Assembly (NCBI GenBank): GCA_963801985.1
Contig: CAWDGV010000001.1
Location: forward strand, 62,001-126,000
Direction: 5' to 3'
DNA length: 64,000 nucleotides
From: JABDQZ01 sp963801985
Lineage (GTDB): Bacteria > Pseudomonadota > Gammaproteobacteria > Chromatiales > Chromatiaceae
Part shown: positions 25,939-35,248 of the stretch, piece by piece
Layout of the letters: each line of letters opens with the position of its first letter
How positions within the stretch are numbered: position 1 is the stretch's first letter
Notes under the pieces: model-generated
Database searches by the model: none
What the model was told of the DNA's origin: nothing
Seen by the model: only the letters and a program-made list of their open reading frames with translations
Translations under genes and position numbers: made by a program

Positions 25939-26137
25939 TTTTTATCAGGCTGTTCTTCCATTTCAAGTTATCAGCTGCATCCATTAATTTAAGACAACGC
26001 CCGACCTCGTTTTCATACCAGAAATTATGTCCCTGGTTGGGTTCCGCTTCAAAACCCCACCAGGTTCCACTGGCATCCTGTGCAATCCAGTTAACCCATT
26101 CGGGCAGGTTTTGTCCTGGCAGTTCGGGCTGGCTCAA
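25931..26137 (-). CDS. Small conserved-looking protein in sox operon
   Basis: This 68-residue protein has no signal peptide and is rich in Trp (PEWVNWIAQDASGTWWGFEAEP; HNFWYENEVGR; NLKWKNSL). I do not recognise a named family, and it does not look like the exported SoxK/SoxY/SoxZ proteins. Its start overlaps the soxA stop by 4 bp (ATGA), so it is the third gene of a soxX-soxA-orf operon and is probably translated with it. A role linked to SoxAX is possible only by context. Confidence 0.6.
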   Translation of the reverse strand: MSQPELPGQNLPEWVNWIAQDASGTWWGFEAEPNQGHNFWYENEVGRCLKLMDAADNLKWKNSLIKIR

Positions 26138-26904
26138 AAGCGGACACCCGGTGTTTCCACTTTAAGGCCGTTACTCATGACACCCATGAAATATTCGAGC
26201 GCCTTGTATTCTTCGCTGCCAACTTCATAAGGTTCTGCCCTGAGTTGCACAAAACATTCGTTAAATCGACGATGCAGACTGGTTATACGGCTGGAACCGA
26301 AACGGTAGACCGGAAAACCGTTGGTTTGCCCCTGGGTCAATTTCTGACCACGCAGCCTCAGCCCCTGGTATTGCACATGGCAATGATGGCAGGTCATGCC
26401 CATCTGGCCAAAACGCTGGTTGTAAAGTTCTTCACCGAGCCGGTAAGTCGGCATAGTGCCATGGTTAACATCTATATTGATGATTTCGCCCCTGGCCAGT
26501 GAGCGCGCAAAAGTCTCCAGTGCGACTGCCTTGGGTTCGTCATACATCAGCGGGAAACGATCCAGTTTGTCCGTCCAGCAGGCATGAACCCGGTCCTGCA
26601 ATGTCAGCAGTTTTTCATATTTTTCATCAAACAACGGATAACTGGCGATTTTCTTCCGGTCCAGTTTCTCACCATTGACTCCATGACAACTCGAGCAGGC
26701 GGTTTCCTCCTCTTCAAAGTCATTAAAGATTACCCGGCCCTGCTCTACCGTCTCCATACCGGGATTAAGAAAATCATCATCCTGAATTGCCTTTATCTGA
26801 TCATTGAGAAAATCATAGCCGGATACAGGATTCTGATCTGCCCAGACATTAACGCTCAAACTTAAAGCAAGGACTGGTAAATATTGGATTAAATGTATTT
26901 TCAT
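26134..26904 (-). CDS. soxA: SoxA, sulfur-oxidising cytochrome c subunit
   Basis: This 256-residue periplasmic protein has an N-terminal signal peptide (PVLALSLSVNVWADQ). Two haem c motifs are visible, CSSCHG (about 71) and CHHCHV (about 172), so this is a dihaem-type SoxA. The catalytic cysteine that becomes a persulfide is in NECFVQLRAEPY (about 222). With SoxX it attaches thiosulfate to the SoxYZ carrier. The start overlaps the soxX stop by 4 bp. No soxYZ or soxB is present here, so the rest of the pathway must be elsewhere. Confidence 0.95.
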   Translation of the reverse strand: MKIHLIQYLPVLALSLSVNVWADQNPVSGYDFLNDQIKAIQDDDFLNPGMETVEQGRVIFNDFEEEETACSSCHGVNGEKLDRKKIASYPLFDEKYEKLLTLQDRVHACWTDKLDRFPLMYDEPKAVALETFARSLARGEIINIDVNHGTMPTYRLGEELYNQRFGQMGMTCHHCHVQYQGLRLRGQKLTQGQTNGFPVYRFGSSRITSLHRRFNECFVQLRAEPYEVGSEEYKALEYFMGVMSNGLKVETPGVRF

Positions 26905-27377
26905 GGATACGTTTTCAGGCTGAGCAGGTAAGCAACAAGGTCTTCTACCTGCTGGGCTGACAGCATGGTTTTACCTGTATATTGTTCGGCCATACGATAA
27001 TTATCGTCAGGATCACGGTAAAAGCCCGGCATGATTGTGGCCGGGTTGATGACAGCAGCATCAACCAGGCGCATTCTCAATTCACCCTCGGTGTATCGCA
27101 TAGCGACGCCGTACAAAGGCGGTCCGATCTGACCATGGAAATCCTCTTCGGGTGCCGGCAGCCCATGACAGGAGAGGCAGTTACCCTGCGCACGGTCAAT
27201 CGCAACAACCCGGCCCCGCCCGGCATCACCGGCAAGTCCACAGAGTGCCTGCATAATTGCATTTTTTCCATCCGAAGTATCCTGCTTCCAGTCACAGTAC
27301 TCATCAGCAGCAACGTGACAGGCTGACAGCAATATGAAAATTGCAAAAATGATTCTGGCCGGGAAAATGATTTTCAT
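26901..27377 (-). CDS. soxX: SoxX, sulfur-oxidising cytochrome c subunit
   Basis: This 158-residue exported monohaem cytochrome has signal peptide IIFAIFILLSACHVAADE. The haem motif is NCLSCHGLP (about 83), followed by the SoxX-typical IGPPLYGVAMRYTEGELRMRL and NPATIMPGFYR, with Met as probable axial ligand. It is the electron-accepting partner of SoxA in thiosulfate oxidation. It is the first gene of the operon and diverges from ettA across about 160 bp. A lipobox-like LSAC within the signal region means lipid anchoring cannot be ruled out. Confidence 0.94.
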   Translation of the reverse strand: MKIIFPARIIFAIFILLSACHVAADEYCDWKQDTSDGKNAIMQALCGLAGDAGRGRVVAIDRAQGNCLSCHGLPAPEEDFHGQIGPPLYGVAMRYTEGELRMRLVDAAVINPATIMPGFYRDPDDNYRMAEQYTGKTMLSAQQVEDLVAYLLSLKTYP

Positions 27378-27536
27378 GCTGCCATTCTAACCAAATCAGC
27401 AAGGCTTGCCTCATTGCATTGCTGCAATTAACCCCAAAATATCTGCTTAATTGCTGTCGGCAGATAAAGCACATTGCTGTACTGACAGGCGATATGCGAA
27501 AATGTCCTGATTCGATTTAACTCAAATTCCAAAACT

Positions 27537-29204
27537 ATGGCTCAGTACATTTACACGATGAACCGCGTTGGCAAGATCGTTCCGCCAAAACGCGAAATTC
27601 TCAGCAACATTTCACTTTCTTTTTTCCCGGGTGCCAAAATTGGTGTGCTTGGACTTAACGGTTCCGGTAAATCCACGCTGTTACGCATCATGGCTGGCAT
27701 TGATACGGATATTGAAGGTGAAGCCCGTCCACAGGCAGGCATTAAGGTGGGCTACCTGCCACAGGAGCCACATCTGGATCCGGACAAGGACGTGAGAGGA
27801 AATGTTGAAGAAGCCCTGGGGCATATCAAGGAAGCCCTGACAGAACTGGACAAGGTTTATGCCGCGTATGCAGAACCCGATGCAGATTTTGATGAACTGG
27901 CCAAGCGCCAGGCAGAACTGGAAAATATTATCCAGGCTTCTGACGGTCATAATCTTGATCGCCAGCTGGAAGTGGCCGCCGATGCTTTACGATTGCCACC
28001 CTGGGATGCTGATGTTACCAAGCTGTCTGGTGGTGAGCGTCGTCGTGTCGCCCTGTGTCGCCTGTTACTGTCAGCGCCTGACATGCTGTTGCTGGATGAG
28101 CCAACCAACCACCTGGATGCCGAGTCTGTTGCCTGGCTGGAACGCTTCCTGCACGACTACAAGGGCACCGTGGTTGCAGTAACTCATGACCGTTACTTCT
28201 TGGATAACGTCGCCGGCTGGATCCTGGAACTGGACCGTGGTCATGGCATTCCCTGGGAGGGTAACTATTCTTCCTGGCTGGAACAAAAAGAAGCCCGGCT
28301 CGAACAGGAACACAAGCAGGAAGCCGCCCGCGTAAAAAGCATGAAACACGAGCTGGAATGGGTTCGCTCCAATCCGAAAGGACGCCAGGCAAAAAGCAAG
28401 GCCCGCCTGGCGCGTTTTGAAGAACTGCAAAACCAGGACTTCCAGAAACGCAACGAAACCAATGAACTGTATATTCCACCCGGCCCCCGCCTTGGCGACC
28501 TGGTGATCGAAGCCAGTCACCTGAAAAAATCTTTTGGTGATAACCTGTTGTACGATGATCTGTCATTCAATCTGCCCAAGGGTGGTATCGTCGGCGTCAT
28601 CGGCCCCAACGGTGCTGGTAAAACCACTTTGTTCCGCATGATCACTGGCCAGGAACAGCCTGATGAAGGTGAAATGCGTTTAGGTGAAACCGTCCAGGTT
28701 GCCTATGTCGACCAGTCTCGTGATGCACTGGGTAACGACAAGACGGTCTGGGAAGAAATCTCTGGCGGCTCAGACGTCATTACAGTCGATCGCTACGAAA
28801 TTCCGTCACGCGCCTATGTCAGCCGTTTCAATTTCAAAGGTAGCGACCAGCAGAAACGCGTAGGTGATTTATCCGGTGGTGAACGTAACCGGGTACACCT
28901 GGCCAATATGTTGAAATCCGGCGGTAACCTGTTGCTGCTTGACGAACCCACCAATGATCTCGACGTTGAAACCCTGCGGGCACTTGAAGAAGCTTTGCTG
29001 AACTTCCCCGGCTGCGCTGTCGTTATCTCGCATGACCGCTGGTTCCTCGACCGTATCGCGACCCACATTCTCGCTTTTGAAGGTGATTCACAGGTGACCT
29101 GGTTTGAAGGCAACTATGAAGACTATGAAAAAGACCGCAAACGTCGCCTGGGGGATGCTGCCGATCAGCCGCATCGTATTAAGTATCGTAAGATTGACGC
29201 CTAA
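27537..29204 (+). CDS. ettA: EttA, energy-dependent translational throttle ABC-F protein
   Basis: This 555-residue cytosolic ABC-F ATPase has two nucleotide-binding domains: Walker A GLNGSGKST (about 40) and GPNGAGKTT (about 355), with signatures LSGGERRRVAL and LSGGERNRVHL. The inter-domain linker has the EttA P-site tRNA-interaction region, RSNPKGRQAKSKARLARFEE. The start MAQYIYTMNRVGKIVPPKR matches EttA proteins very closely. It gates the first elongation cycle according to ATP/ADP ratio. It ends before a small palindromic repeat. Confidence 0.97.
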   Translation: MAQYIYTMNRVGKIVPPKREILSNISLSFFPGAKIGVLGLNGSGKSTLLRIMAGIDTDIEGEARPQAGIKVGYLPQEPHLDPDKDVRGNVEEALGHIKEALTELDKVYAAYAEPDADFDELAKRQAELENIIQASDGHNLDRQLEVAADALRLPPWDADVTKLSGGERRRVALCRLLLSAPDMLLLDEPTNHLDAESVAWLERFLHDYKGTVVAVTHDRYFLDNVAGWILELDRGHGIPWEGNYSSWLEQKEARLEQEHKQEAARVKSMKHELEWVRSNPKGRQAKSKARLARFEELQNQDFQKRNETNELYIPPGPRLGDLVIEASHLKKSFGDNLLYDDLSFNLPKGGIVGVIGPNGAGKTTLFRMITGQEQPDEGEMRLGETVQVAYVDQSRDALGNDKTVWEEISGGSDVITVDRYEIPSRAYVSRFNFKGSDQQKRVGDLSGGERNRVHLANMLKSGGNLLLLDEPTNDLDVETLRALEEALLNFPGCAVVISHDRWFLDRIATHILAFEGDSQVTWFEGNYEDYEKDRKRRLGDAADQPHRIKYRKIDA

Positions 29205-29207
29205 TAT

Positions 29208-29233
29208 CGTCATTCCCGCGCAGGCGGGAATCC
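29208..29233. repeat. GTCATTCCCGC-type palindromic repeat
   Basis: CGTCATTCCCGCGCAGGCGGGAATCC is a short palindrome with stem ATTCCCGC/GCGGGAAT just after the ettA stop. This type of dispersed repeat is widespread in Proteobacteria and may serve as a transcript end. Confidence 0.7.
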
Positions 29234-29274
29234 ATTTAGGTTAGCTGCACCGAATATCACTTTATAGAACCGCT

Positions 29275-30480
29275 ATGAATACATCCCTGTATGCTCTGAC
29301 GAAAACATCCCTGCTTTCGAAAATTCTGAAAGTGACATCACGGCGCAGCTTCCGCTACTGGCTAGTATTTGCGTTATTTTTTTTCCCTTTTGTTTCAATC
29401 GCCGATGTCGTTAAACCCGCACTGGTAGAGATCAGCGTCTATAAAAACGGTACTTACAGGATAGAAATCCGTGCCAGTGTCGAAGCGTTACTCACGGGCA
29501 TCAATGCTCGCTACAAGAACACCACCGAGGCACCCAACTCAGACAAGTATGATGAATTAAGAAAGCTACAGGCACCCGAGTTACAGGAAAAATTCAAACC
29601 TTTCTATACAACATTTGAAGATAAAGTCAGGCTGGTATTTGATCAACAGGATGCTGCTCCGAAAGTCACCCAGGTCGAAATACCTGAACCGGGTTACACC
29701 AAGGTGCCACGTAACAGCGTAATCTACCTTGAAGGCAAAGCCAATCTCAATGCCAGGCAATTGACCTGGTATTACCCGGCCGCTTTTGGTGATAACGCCG
29801 TGCGTGTCAGGCAGGTCGATGAAGCTAACGAAAAATGGCACTGGTCTGAATGGCAATGGATTAGGACCGACCAACCCAGTGAACCATTTTCATTAACAGA
29901 GCTTATTACCGAAAGGCCTGTGACAACAGTTATCAAGGAATACATCATCGCAGGCTTTGAGCATATCCTGCCGATGGGAATGGATCATATCCTGTTTATT
30001 GTCGGTATTTTCCTGTTAAGTACCCGCATGCGTCCCCTGCTCTGGCAGGTCACCATGTTTACCATTGCGCATTCGATAACGCTCGGGCTGTCGATGAATG
30101 GTGTCATCAGCCTGCCCGCCAATATTGTCGAACCCCTGATTGCGTTATCCATCGCCTACATCGGTTTTGAAAACATCTATCACAAGACCCTGCATAACAG
30201 CCGCCTGATCATTGTGTTTGCTTTTGGCTTATTGCACGGCCTGGGTTTTGCCAGTGTATTACAGGAATTCGGCATGCCAGCTGATGCTTTTATGACAGCC
30301 CTGATCAGTTTTAATGTTGGCGTCGAACTTGGCCAGCTTGCCATTATCCTGCTTGGCTTCCTGACTGTTGGCTTCTGGTTTAACCGCAAGTCCTGGTATC
30401 GCAATGTCATCATCATTCCCGGCTCAGCCATGATTGGCCTGGTGGGTTTGTACTGGACTTATGACAGGATTGTTTTTTGA
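29275..30480 (+). CDS. HupE/UreJ-family membrane protein
   Basis: This 401-residue protein has an N-terminal hydrophobic segment (YWLVFALFFFPFVSIAD), then a ~200-residue extracytoplasmic region without recognisable domains. The C-terminal ~170-residue membrane domain carries the HupE/UreJ_2 signature GFEHILPMGMDHILFIVGIF, HSITLGLSMNG, FGLLHGLGFASVL and FNVGVELGQLAI, with about six membrane segments. Related proteins are thought to move nickel or cobalt. A nickel role would fit the hyp operon elsewhere in the window, but the two are 24 kb apart. Confidence 0.8.
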   Translation: MNTSLYALTKTSLLSKILKVTSRRSFRYWLVFALFFFPFVSIADVVKPALVEISVYKNGTYRIEIRASVEALLTGINARYKNTTEAPNSDKYDELRKLQAPELQEKFKPFYTTFEDKVRLVFDQQDAAPKVTQVEIPEPGYTKVPRNSVIYLEGKANLNARQLTWYYPAAFGDNAVRVRQVDEANEKWHWSEWQWIRTDQPSEPFSLTELITERPVTTVIKEYIIAGFEHILPMGMDHILFIVGIFLLSTRMRPLLWQVTMFTIAHSITLGLSMNGVISLPANIVEPLIALSIAYIGFENIYHKTLHNSRLIIVFAFGLLHGLGFASVLQEFGMPADAFMTALISFNVGVELGQLAIILLGFLTVGFWFNRKSWYRNVIIIPGSAMIGLVGLYWTYDRIVF

Positions 30481-30614
30481 GCTTTACAGATCTGTAACCA
30501 CTACTTGCGCTGAGTACCCCGGGAACATTTATGGGCTTGCTGTATTACACAAACCTGAAAAATATATGCTAAAGTGGCGAAGTAAAATCTTGCAGAAAAA
30601 ACATGGAGAAGAGC

Positions 30615-31418
30615 ATGCCTGAATACCTATCAATAGATCGTCAGGACAATGGAGTGGCCCGACTGACACTTAATAACAAAGACAAAGGCAACAGGTTCAA
30701 TGGCACCATGGTCAACGAGTTGATCACGGCTTTACGCGAGCTCGAAGAAGACCATTCTTTAAGAGCACTGATCATTACCAGCTCTGGAAACTGTTTTTGC
30801 CAGGGCGCTGACCTGGAGTGGGTCAAGGAAGCCCAGGATCATTCCCCCATGCCCCACATGGATCCCGGCAGTCGTATCATTGACGCGTTGCACGAACTGG
30901 ACTCTTTTCCGCGACCGGTAGTTGCCCGGGTTAACGGTGATGCCCTGGGAGCCGGCGCCGGTTTACTGGCCTGCAGTGATATCGTCATTGCCTGCGAATC
31001 GAGCAAAATCGCTTTTCATGAAGTGACCTACGGACTGGTTCCAGGTGCAGCCGCTGTCTATGTTTCCAACGTTATTGGAATGCACCAGGCCAAACGCTGG
31101 CTGTTAACCGGTGAAACCATGGATGCAGCCCAGGCACATGATATCGGCCTGGTTCATATTACTGTGCCGGACGAAGAACTGGATAACGCCGTAAATTCCC
31201 AGGTTGACCTGCTGCTGCATGGCGGCCCAAGGGCACAACGTGAGACCAAGAGCCTGTTGCGTCAGCTTTCTGACAAGGACAAGTACCAATCCCCCGGCTA
31301 CCGTACCGGTTTTGGCTCGATCTTCCAGCGCTGCCTGTCTTCCAAGGAAGGCAAAAATGGCATCCAGGCGGCCATTGATAATGAGCTGCCACGCTGGGCG
31401 CCGGAAAAGAATCAATAA
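30615..31418 (+). CDS. Enoyl-CoA hydratase/isomerase family protein
   Basis: This crotonase-fold enzyme of about 267 residues starts at ATG 30615 behind GGAG (a second ATG at 30603 would overlap the ribosome site). Oxyanion-hole segments are NCFCQGADLEWV (about 62) and GDALGAGAGLLACSDIVIA (about 105), and the second catalytic region is FHEVTYGLVPGAAAVY. The sequence resembles methylglutaconyl-CoA hydratase and general enoyl-CoA hydratases. The exact substrate cannot be set, because no other acyl-CoA genes flank it. A strong terminator follows. Confidence 0.8.
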   Translation: MPEYLSIDRQDNGVARLTLNNKDKGNRFNGTMVNELITALRELEEDHSLRALIITSSGNCFCQGADLEWVKEAQDHSPMPHMDPGSRIIDALHELDSFPRPVVARVNGDALGAGAGLLACSDIVIACESSKIAFHEVTYGLVPGAAAVYVSNVIGMHQAKRWLLTGETMDAAQAHDIGLVHITVPDEELDNAVNSQVDLLLHGGPRAQRETKSLLRQLSDKDKYQSPGYRTGFGSIFQRCLSSKEGKNGIQAAIDNELPRWAPEKNQ

Positions 31419-31447
31419 TCAGGGTTGTTGCCAAAACAGCTTTACCA

Positions 31448-31470
31448 GGCGGGCTTCAGGCCCGCCTTTT
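31448..31470. terminator. Intrinsic terminator after enoyl-CoA hydratase
   Basis: GGCGGGC (31448-31454) and GCCCGCC (31460-31466) form a perfect 7-bp GC-rich stem with loop TTCAG, followed by TTTT. It ends the plus-strand hydratase transcript between convergent genes. Confidence 0.85.
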
Positions 31471-31530
31471 CATTCAGGTGTTTAATCACGCTGCCAGTGA
31501 AGTCTGGCCGGGCGAATCATGCCTTATAAA

Positions 31531-32583
31531 TCATTCCTGATCGGCAGGTTCATTGATCCAGCTGTTGAGCAATTCGTAGCCAACTGCCAGCACCACTGCC
31601 CCGACAAACAGGCCAATAATACCGAAAGCCAGCATACCGCCAATGGCCCCAAAGAAAATGACCAGAATCGGTGTCTGGCCACCCCGCCCCATCAGGAAAG
31701 CCCGCATCGGTCCATCAATAATGCTGATCACAATTCCCAGCACCAGAAAGCTGACCGCAATGAAAAGACTGCTGGCATAAAAAAGGTATATTGCAACTGG
31801 CAGCATCACCAGTAACACTGGCAACTGAATAGTGGCCACAATCAAAACCAGCAACGTCCAGAGTCCCGCACCCGGCACACTGGCCAGCCACATACCCAGC
31901 CCTGCCAGGATTGACTGGATAATGGCCACACCTAAAATCCCCTGGGCCACGTTACTGGTTGTCTCTACGGATAACCGGGTCAGCAGCAGGCCTTTTTCAT
32001 CAGCCACTTTTTCAGCAAGCCGGTTAAACCATTTTTTAGTATTTTCAGCCTGCAGCAGGAAAAAACCGGCAATCAAAATTGACAAAACAGATTGCATAAT
32101 CATTGCGCCCAAGCCAGCAGAGAAAGACAGTAACTTCTGACCGAGTATTTTTAAAACGGGAGAAATATTTTTCAGAATACTTTCGATATCTTCCTTGGCA
32201 ATCAATCCCTGCAACCATTCACCAATAAACGGTACCTTTGCCAACATGGGTTGCAGTGCAGGTAGATTGATCTGATCAGATTCCAGTTGCGTTGCAAGAT
32301 AACGAACCATATCAATAGAAGAGATCGTCAACTTCGTCATCGGGATGATCAGAAAACTCAAGAGTACCAGTGAGATCAAGACAGCAGATAACAGCCTGCG
32401 CTGCCGGGTCCATACACAAACTTTTTCATAAACCGGGAATACGGCAATGGCAATGATGCCACCCCAGATAAGCGGAATGATGAAGGGACTGAGAATCTCG
32501 TAGCACCAGATAGCCAGCAGGAAAATCAGGCCCAGGCGGATCAGGAAATTCAGGGTTTGTTTGGAGTCTGTATTTGAAAACAT
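31531..32583 (-). CDS. AI-2E family transporter (PerM/YdiK-like)
   Basis: This 350-residue inner-membrane protein has about eight hydrophobic segments. It matches the AI-2E transporter family: the N-terminal pair FLLAIWCYEILSPFIIPLIWGGIIAI, a large central extracytoplasmic loop (residues 85-150), and C-terminal IGGMLAFGIIGLFVGAVVLAVGYELL. Members export autoinducer-2 or act in Na+/H+ exchange; the substrate here is unknown. The start directly abuts the inverted-repeat element at 32589. Confidence 0.85.
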   Translation of the reverse strand: MFSNTDSKQTLNFLIRLGLIFLLAIWCYEILSPFIIPLIWGGIIAIAVFPVYEKVCVWTRQRRLLSAVLISLVLLSFLIIPMTKLTISSIDMVRYLATQLESDQINLPALQPMLAKVPFIGEWLQGLIAKEDIESILKNISPVLKILGQKLLSFSAGLGAMIMQSVLSILIAGFFLLQAENTKKWFNRLAEKVADEKGLLLTRLSVETTSNVAQGILGVAIIQSILAGLGMWLASVPGAGLWTLLVLIVATIQLPVLLVMLPVAIYLFYASSLFIAVSFLVLGIVISIIDGPMRAFLMGRGGQTPILVIFFGAIGGMLAFGIIGLFVGAVVLAVGYELLNSWINEPADQE

Positions 32584-32588
32584 GTTTA

Positions 32589-32739
32589 TTTCACCACAAA
32601 GAACACGAAGCGCACGAAGAAATTAAAAAATTCCCCTTTCACGAATAACAATCAAAGTTACTTTCAAGCTTAGCTCAAACTTGATTATGAAATTAACACA
32701 TCAATAAACTTTGTGTTCTTCGAGCCCTTCGTGGTGAAT
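32589..32739. mobile_element. Short inverted-repeat element, CACGAAG family, 151 bp
   Basis: The left arm 32589-32619 (TTTCACCACAAAGAACACGA...) and right arm 32709-32739 are ~31-bp inverted copies of the sequence that encloses the GxxExxY gene at 61465-61955. Each arm holds three imperfect 9-bp units ending in CACGAAG or similar. The ~90 bp between them are AT-rich and non-coding. It fills nearly the whole gap between the AI-2E gene and the epimerase. Confidence 0.7.
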
Positions 32740-32743
32740 TATT

Positions 32744-33751
32744 TTACCGCTGATAATACTCAACAAACCATTCAGCAAATTTGCCAATGCCTTCCTGGAT
32801 ACTGGTGGAAGGCTTGTAATCAAAATCCCTGACCAGATCATCCACATCAGCGTAAGTATCCGGCACATCACCTGGCTGCAATGGCAACAGCTCTTTTTCT
32901 GCTTCCCTGCCCAGGGCATTTTCCAGGGCCTCAACATAATCCCGCAGTTCAACCGGATTATTGTTACCAATATTATAAACACGCCAGGGGGCTGAGCTGG
33001 TGGCCGAGTCCGGCTTGTCACTGCTCCAGTCTGGATTGGGTTCAGCCGGCTTGTCTATCACGCGAACAATGCCCGTAACGATATCATCAATGTAGGTAAA
33101 ATCACGGCGATGATTGCCATTATTAAATAACTGGATCGGTTTGCCCTTGGTGATGGCCTGGGCAAATTTCTGCAAGGCCATATCAGGACGGTCCCATGGA
33201 CCATAAACGGTAAAGAAGCGCAGACCCGTGGTTGGCAGACGGTAAAGATGACTGTAGGTATGCGCCATCAGTTCGTTGGCTTTCTTGGTCGCTGCATACA
33301 GGCTGACAGGATGATTGACATTATCGTGCGTTGAAAACGGCATCTTGGTGTTGCCACCATACACAGAGCTGGATGAAGCATACACCAGGTGTTCAACATT
33401 ATTGTGGCGGCAGCCTTCCAGGATATGACCGAAGCCCACCAGGTTGGTATCGATATAAGCCAGCGGATTTTCTATCGAGTAACGCACACCCGCCTGGGCA
33501 GCAAGGTTAACCACTCTTTGCGGCTTGTGTTGTTTGAACAATTCAGCAATGCCCTGCCTGTCCTCCAGGTCAATGCGGACATGCGTGTAGTTCGGATGAT
33601 CGATATGACGTGCCAGGCGAGCTTCCTTTAATGCCGGATCATAATAGTCATTGTGATTATCAATACCAATGACCTCATCACCACGATCAAGCAAGCGCAT
33701 CGATAACGCCGAACCAATAAAACCTGCAGCACCAGTAACCAGAACTTTCAT
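32744..33751 (-). CDS. UDP-glucuronate 4-epimerase-like SDR enzyme
   Basis: This 335-residue extended short-chain dehydrogenase has GAAGFIGSALSMRLL (NAD site, residue 7), the serine segment YASSSSVYGG (about 124), catalytic SLYAATKKANELM (YxxxK, about 150), and FFTVYGPWDRPDMAL. The GIDNHNDYYDPALKEAR segment is typical of UDP-glucuronate 4-epimerases (CapI/LpsL type), which make UDP-galacturonate. It follows ugd by 14 bp, so the two would make UDP-GlcA and then UDP-GalA for surface polysaccharide. No glycosyltransferases lie beside them. Confidence 0.88.
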   Translation of the reverse strand: MKVLVTGAAGFIGSALSMRLLDRGDEVIGIDNHNDYYDPALKEARLARHIDHPNYTHVRIDLEDRQGIAELFKQHKPQRVVNLAAQAGVRYSIENPLAYIDTNLVGFGHILEGCRHNNVEHLVYASSSSVYGGNTKMPFSTHDNVNHPVSLYAATKKANELMAHTYSHLYRLPTTGLRFFTVYGPWDRPDMALQKFAQAITKGKPIQLFNNGNHRRDFTYIDDIVTGIVRVIDKPAEPNPDWSSDKPDSATSSAPWRVYNIGNNNPVELRDYVEALENALGREAEKELLPLQPGDVPDTYADVDDLVRDFDYKPSTSIQEGIGKFAEWFVEYYQR

Positions 33752-33765
33752 GATTTTCTTCCTGT

Positions 33766-35088
33766 CTATGCCCGGCCAATGGAGTAATAGGTGAAGCCTT
33801 TTTTCGCCAGTCTTGCGGGGTCATACAGGTTACGACCGTCAAATATCACCGGTGCTGTTAATTCATTCTTAAGCTGGTCAAAGTCCGGCGCCCTGAACTG
33901 CTGCCACTCAGTCACCACGATCAAGGCATCAGCATTTTTCAATGCTGCTTCCTTGGTGCCCATCAGGGTCAGGTCATCACGCGTACCGTAAATACGCTGG
34001 CATTCGTTCATCGCTTCGGGATCAAAAGCCTGTACCCTGGCACCGGCATTCCATAACGCTTCCATGACAACACGGGCAGGCGCTTCGCGCATATCATCCG
34101 TTTGCGGTTTGAAACTCAGCCCCCACAATGCAAAGGTTTTGCCCTTGATACCCTCTTTGAAATGATTGCTTATCTTGTCAAAGATCACTTCTTTCTGTCG
34201 ATAGTTAACAGCCTCGACCGCCTTTAACAGTTCACTGTTATATCCAATACCATCAGAAGTTCGAATCAGCGCCTGTACGTCCTTGGGGAAACAGGAACCA
34301 CCATAACCACAACCCGGGTAAATAAACTGGTAGCCGATACGCGTATCTGAACCGATACCGTGACGGACCGCTTCAATATCGGCACCCAGACGTTCGGCCA
34401 GCTGCGACATCTCGTTCATGAAGCTGATCTTGGTAGCCAGCATGCAGTTAGCTGCATACTTGGTCAGTTCAGCACTGCGTACATCCATGACAAGGACACG
34501 GTCATGATTACGGTTAAACGGCGCGTACAGTTCACGCATGGTGTCAGCAGCATCCTTGCTTGATGTACCGATGACAATACGGTCAGGCTTGGTACAATCA
34601 CCGACAGCTGCACCTTCTTTCAAAAACTCAGGATTGGAAACCACGTCAAAACCGATTTCTGCACCACGTGTTTGCAGGACCTCGTCAACCTTGGCCCTGA
34701 CCTTGTCAGCAGTACCAACCGGCACAGTGCTTTTATCGACAATGATCTTGTGATCCTGCATGTGGGTTGCAATGGTCTCAGCCACTGCCAATACGTATTT
34801 CAGGTCAGCCGAGCCATCTTCATCCGGTGGTGTACCGACAGCAATAAACTGGATTTCACCATGCGCAACGCCCTCTTCGGCATTGGTGGAGAAATGCAGA
34901 CGACCTTCGGCATAGTTATGCTCAACCAGTGGCGTCAGGCCCGGTTCGTAAATTGGAATAATGCCCTTCTTCAGGTTCTCGACTCTTTCTTCGTCAACAT
35001 CAATGCAAAACACATCATGACCGGCATCTGCCAATACAGCAGCCTGCACCAGGCCGACATAACCTATTCCAAAAACAGTAACTTTCAT
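33766..35088 (-). CDS. ugd: UDP-glucose 6-dehydrogenase
   Basis: This 440-residue enzyme oxidises UDP-glucose to UDP-glucuronate with 2 NAD+. The N-terminus MKVTVFGIGYVGLVQAAVLA is the NAD-binding fold. VGTPPDEDGSADL, NPEFLKEGAAVGDCTKPDRI, and the catalytic cysteine in GCGYGGSCFPKDVQAL (about 265) are all present. The C-terminal UDP-binding segment LWGLSFKPQTDDMREAPA is intact. It is the first gene of a two-gene operon with the epimerase. Confidence 0.97.
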   Translation of the reverse strand: MKVTVFGIGYVGLVQAAVLADAGHDVFCIDVDEERVENLKKGIIPIYEPGLTPLVEHNYAEGRLHFSTNAEEGVAHGEIQFIAVGTPPDEDGSADLKYVLAVAETIATHMQDHKIIVDKSTVPVGTADKVRAKVDEVLQTRGAEIGFDVVSNPEFLKEGAAVGDCTKPDRIVIGTSSKDAADTMRELYAPFNRNHDRVLVMDVRSAELTKYAANCMLATKISFMNEMSQLAERLGADIEAVRHGIGSDTRIGYQFIYPGCGYGGSCFPKDVQALIRTSDGIGYNSELLKAVEAVNYRQKEVIFDKISNHFKEGIKGKTFALWGLSFKPQTDDMREAPARVVMEALWNAGARVQAFDPEAMNECQRIYGTRDDLTLMGTKEAALKNADALIVVTEWQQFRAPDFDQLKNELTAPVIFDGRNLYDPARLAKKGFTYYSIGRA

Positions 35089-35248
35089 TTAAATGTCCTT
35101 AATTTCTTATCTAAATTTTTGCAGGTATTCTACCAGAGTTTGTTTACGGTTTATTGACTCAATCTGACAGAAATCTTACGGCTACTGACGGGAAATATCG
35201 GCTATTATGGGAAAATCTTGAACCGTGCCGAATAATGCTGCCTTGACC

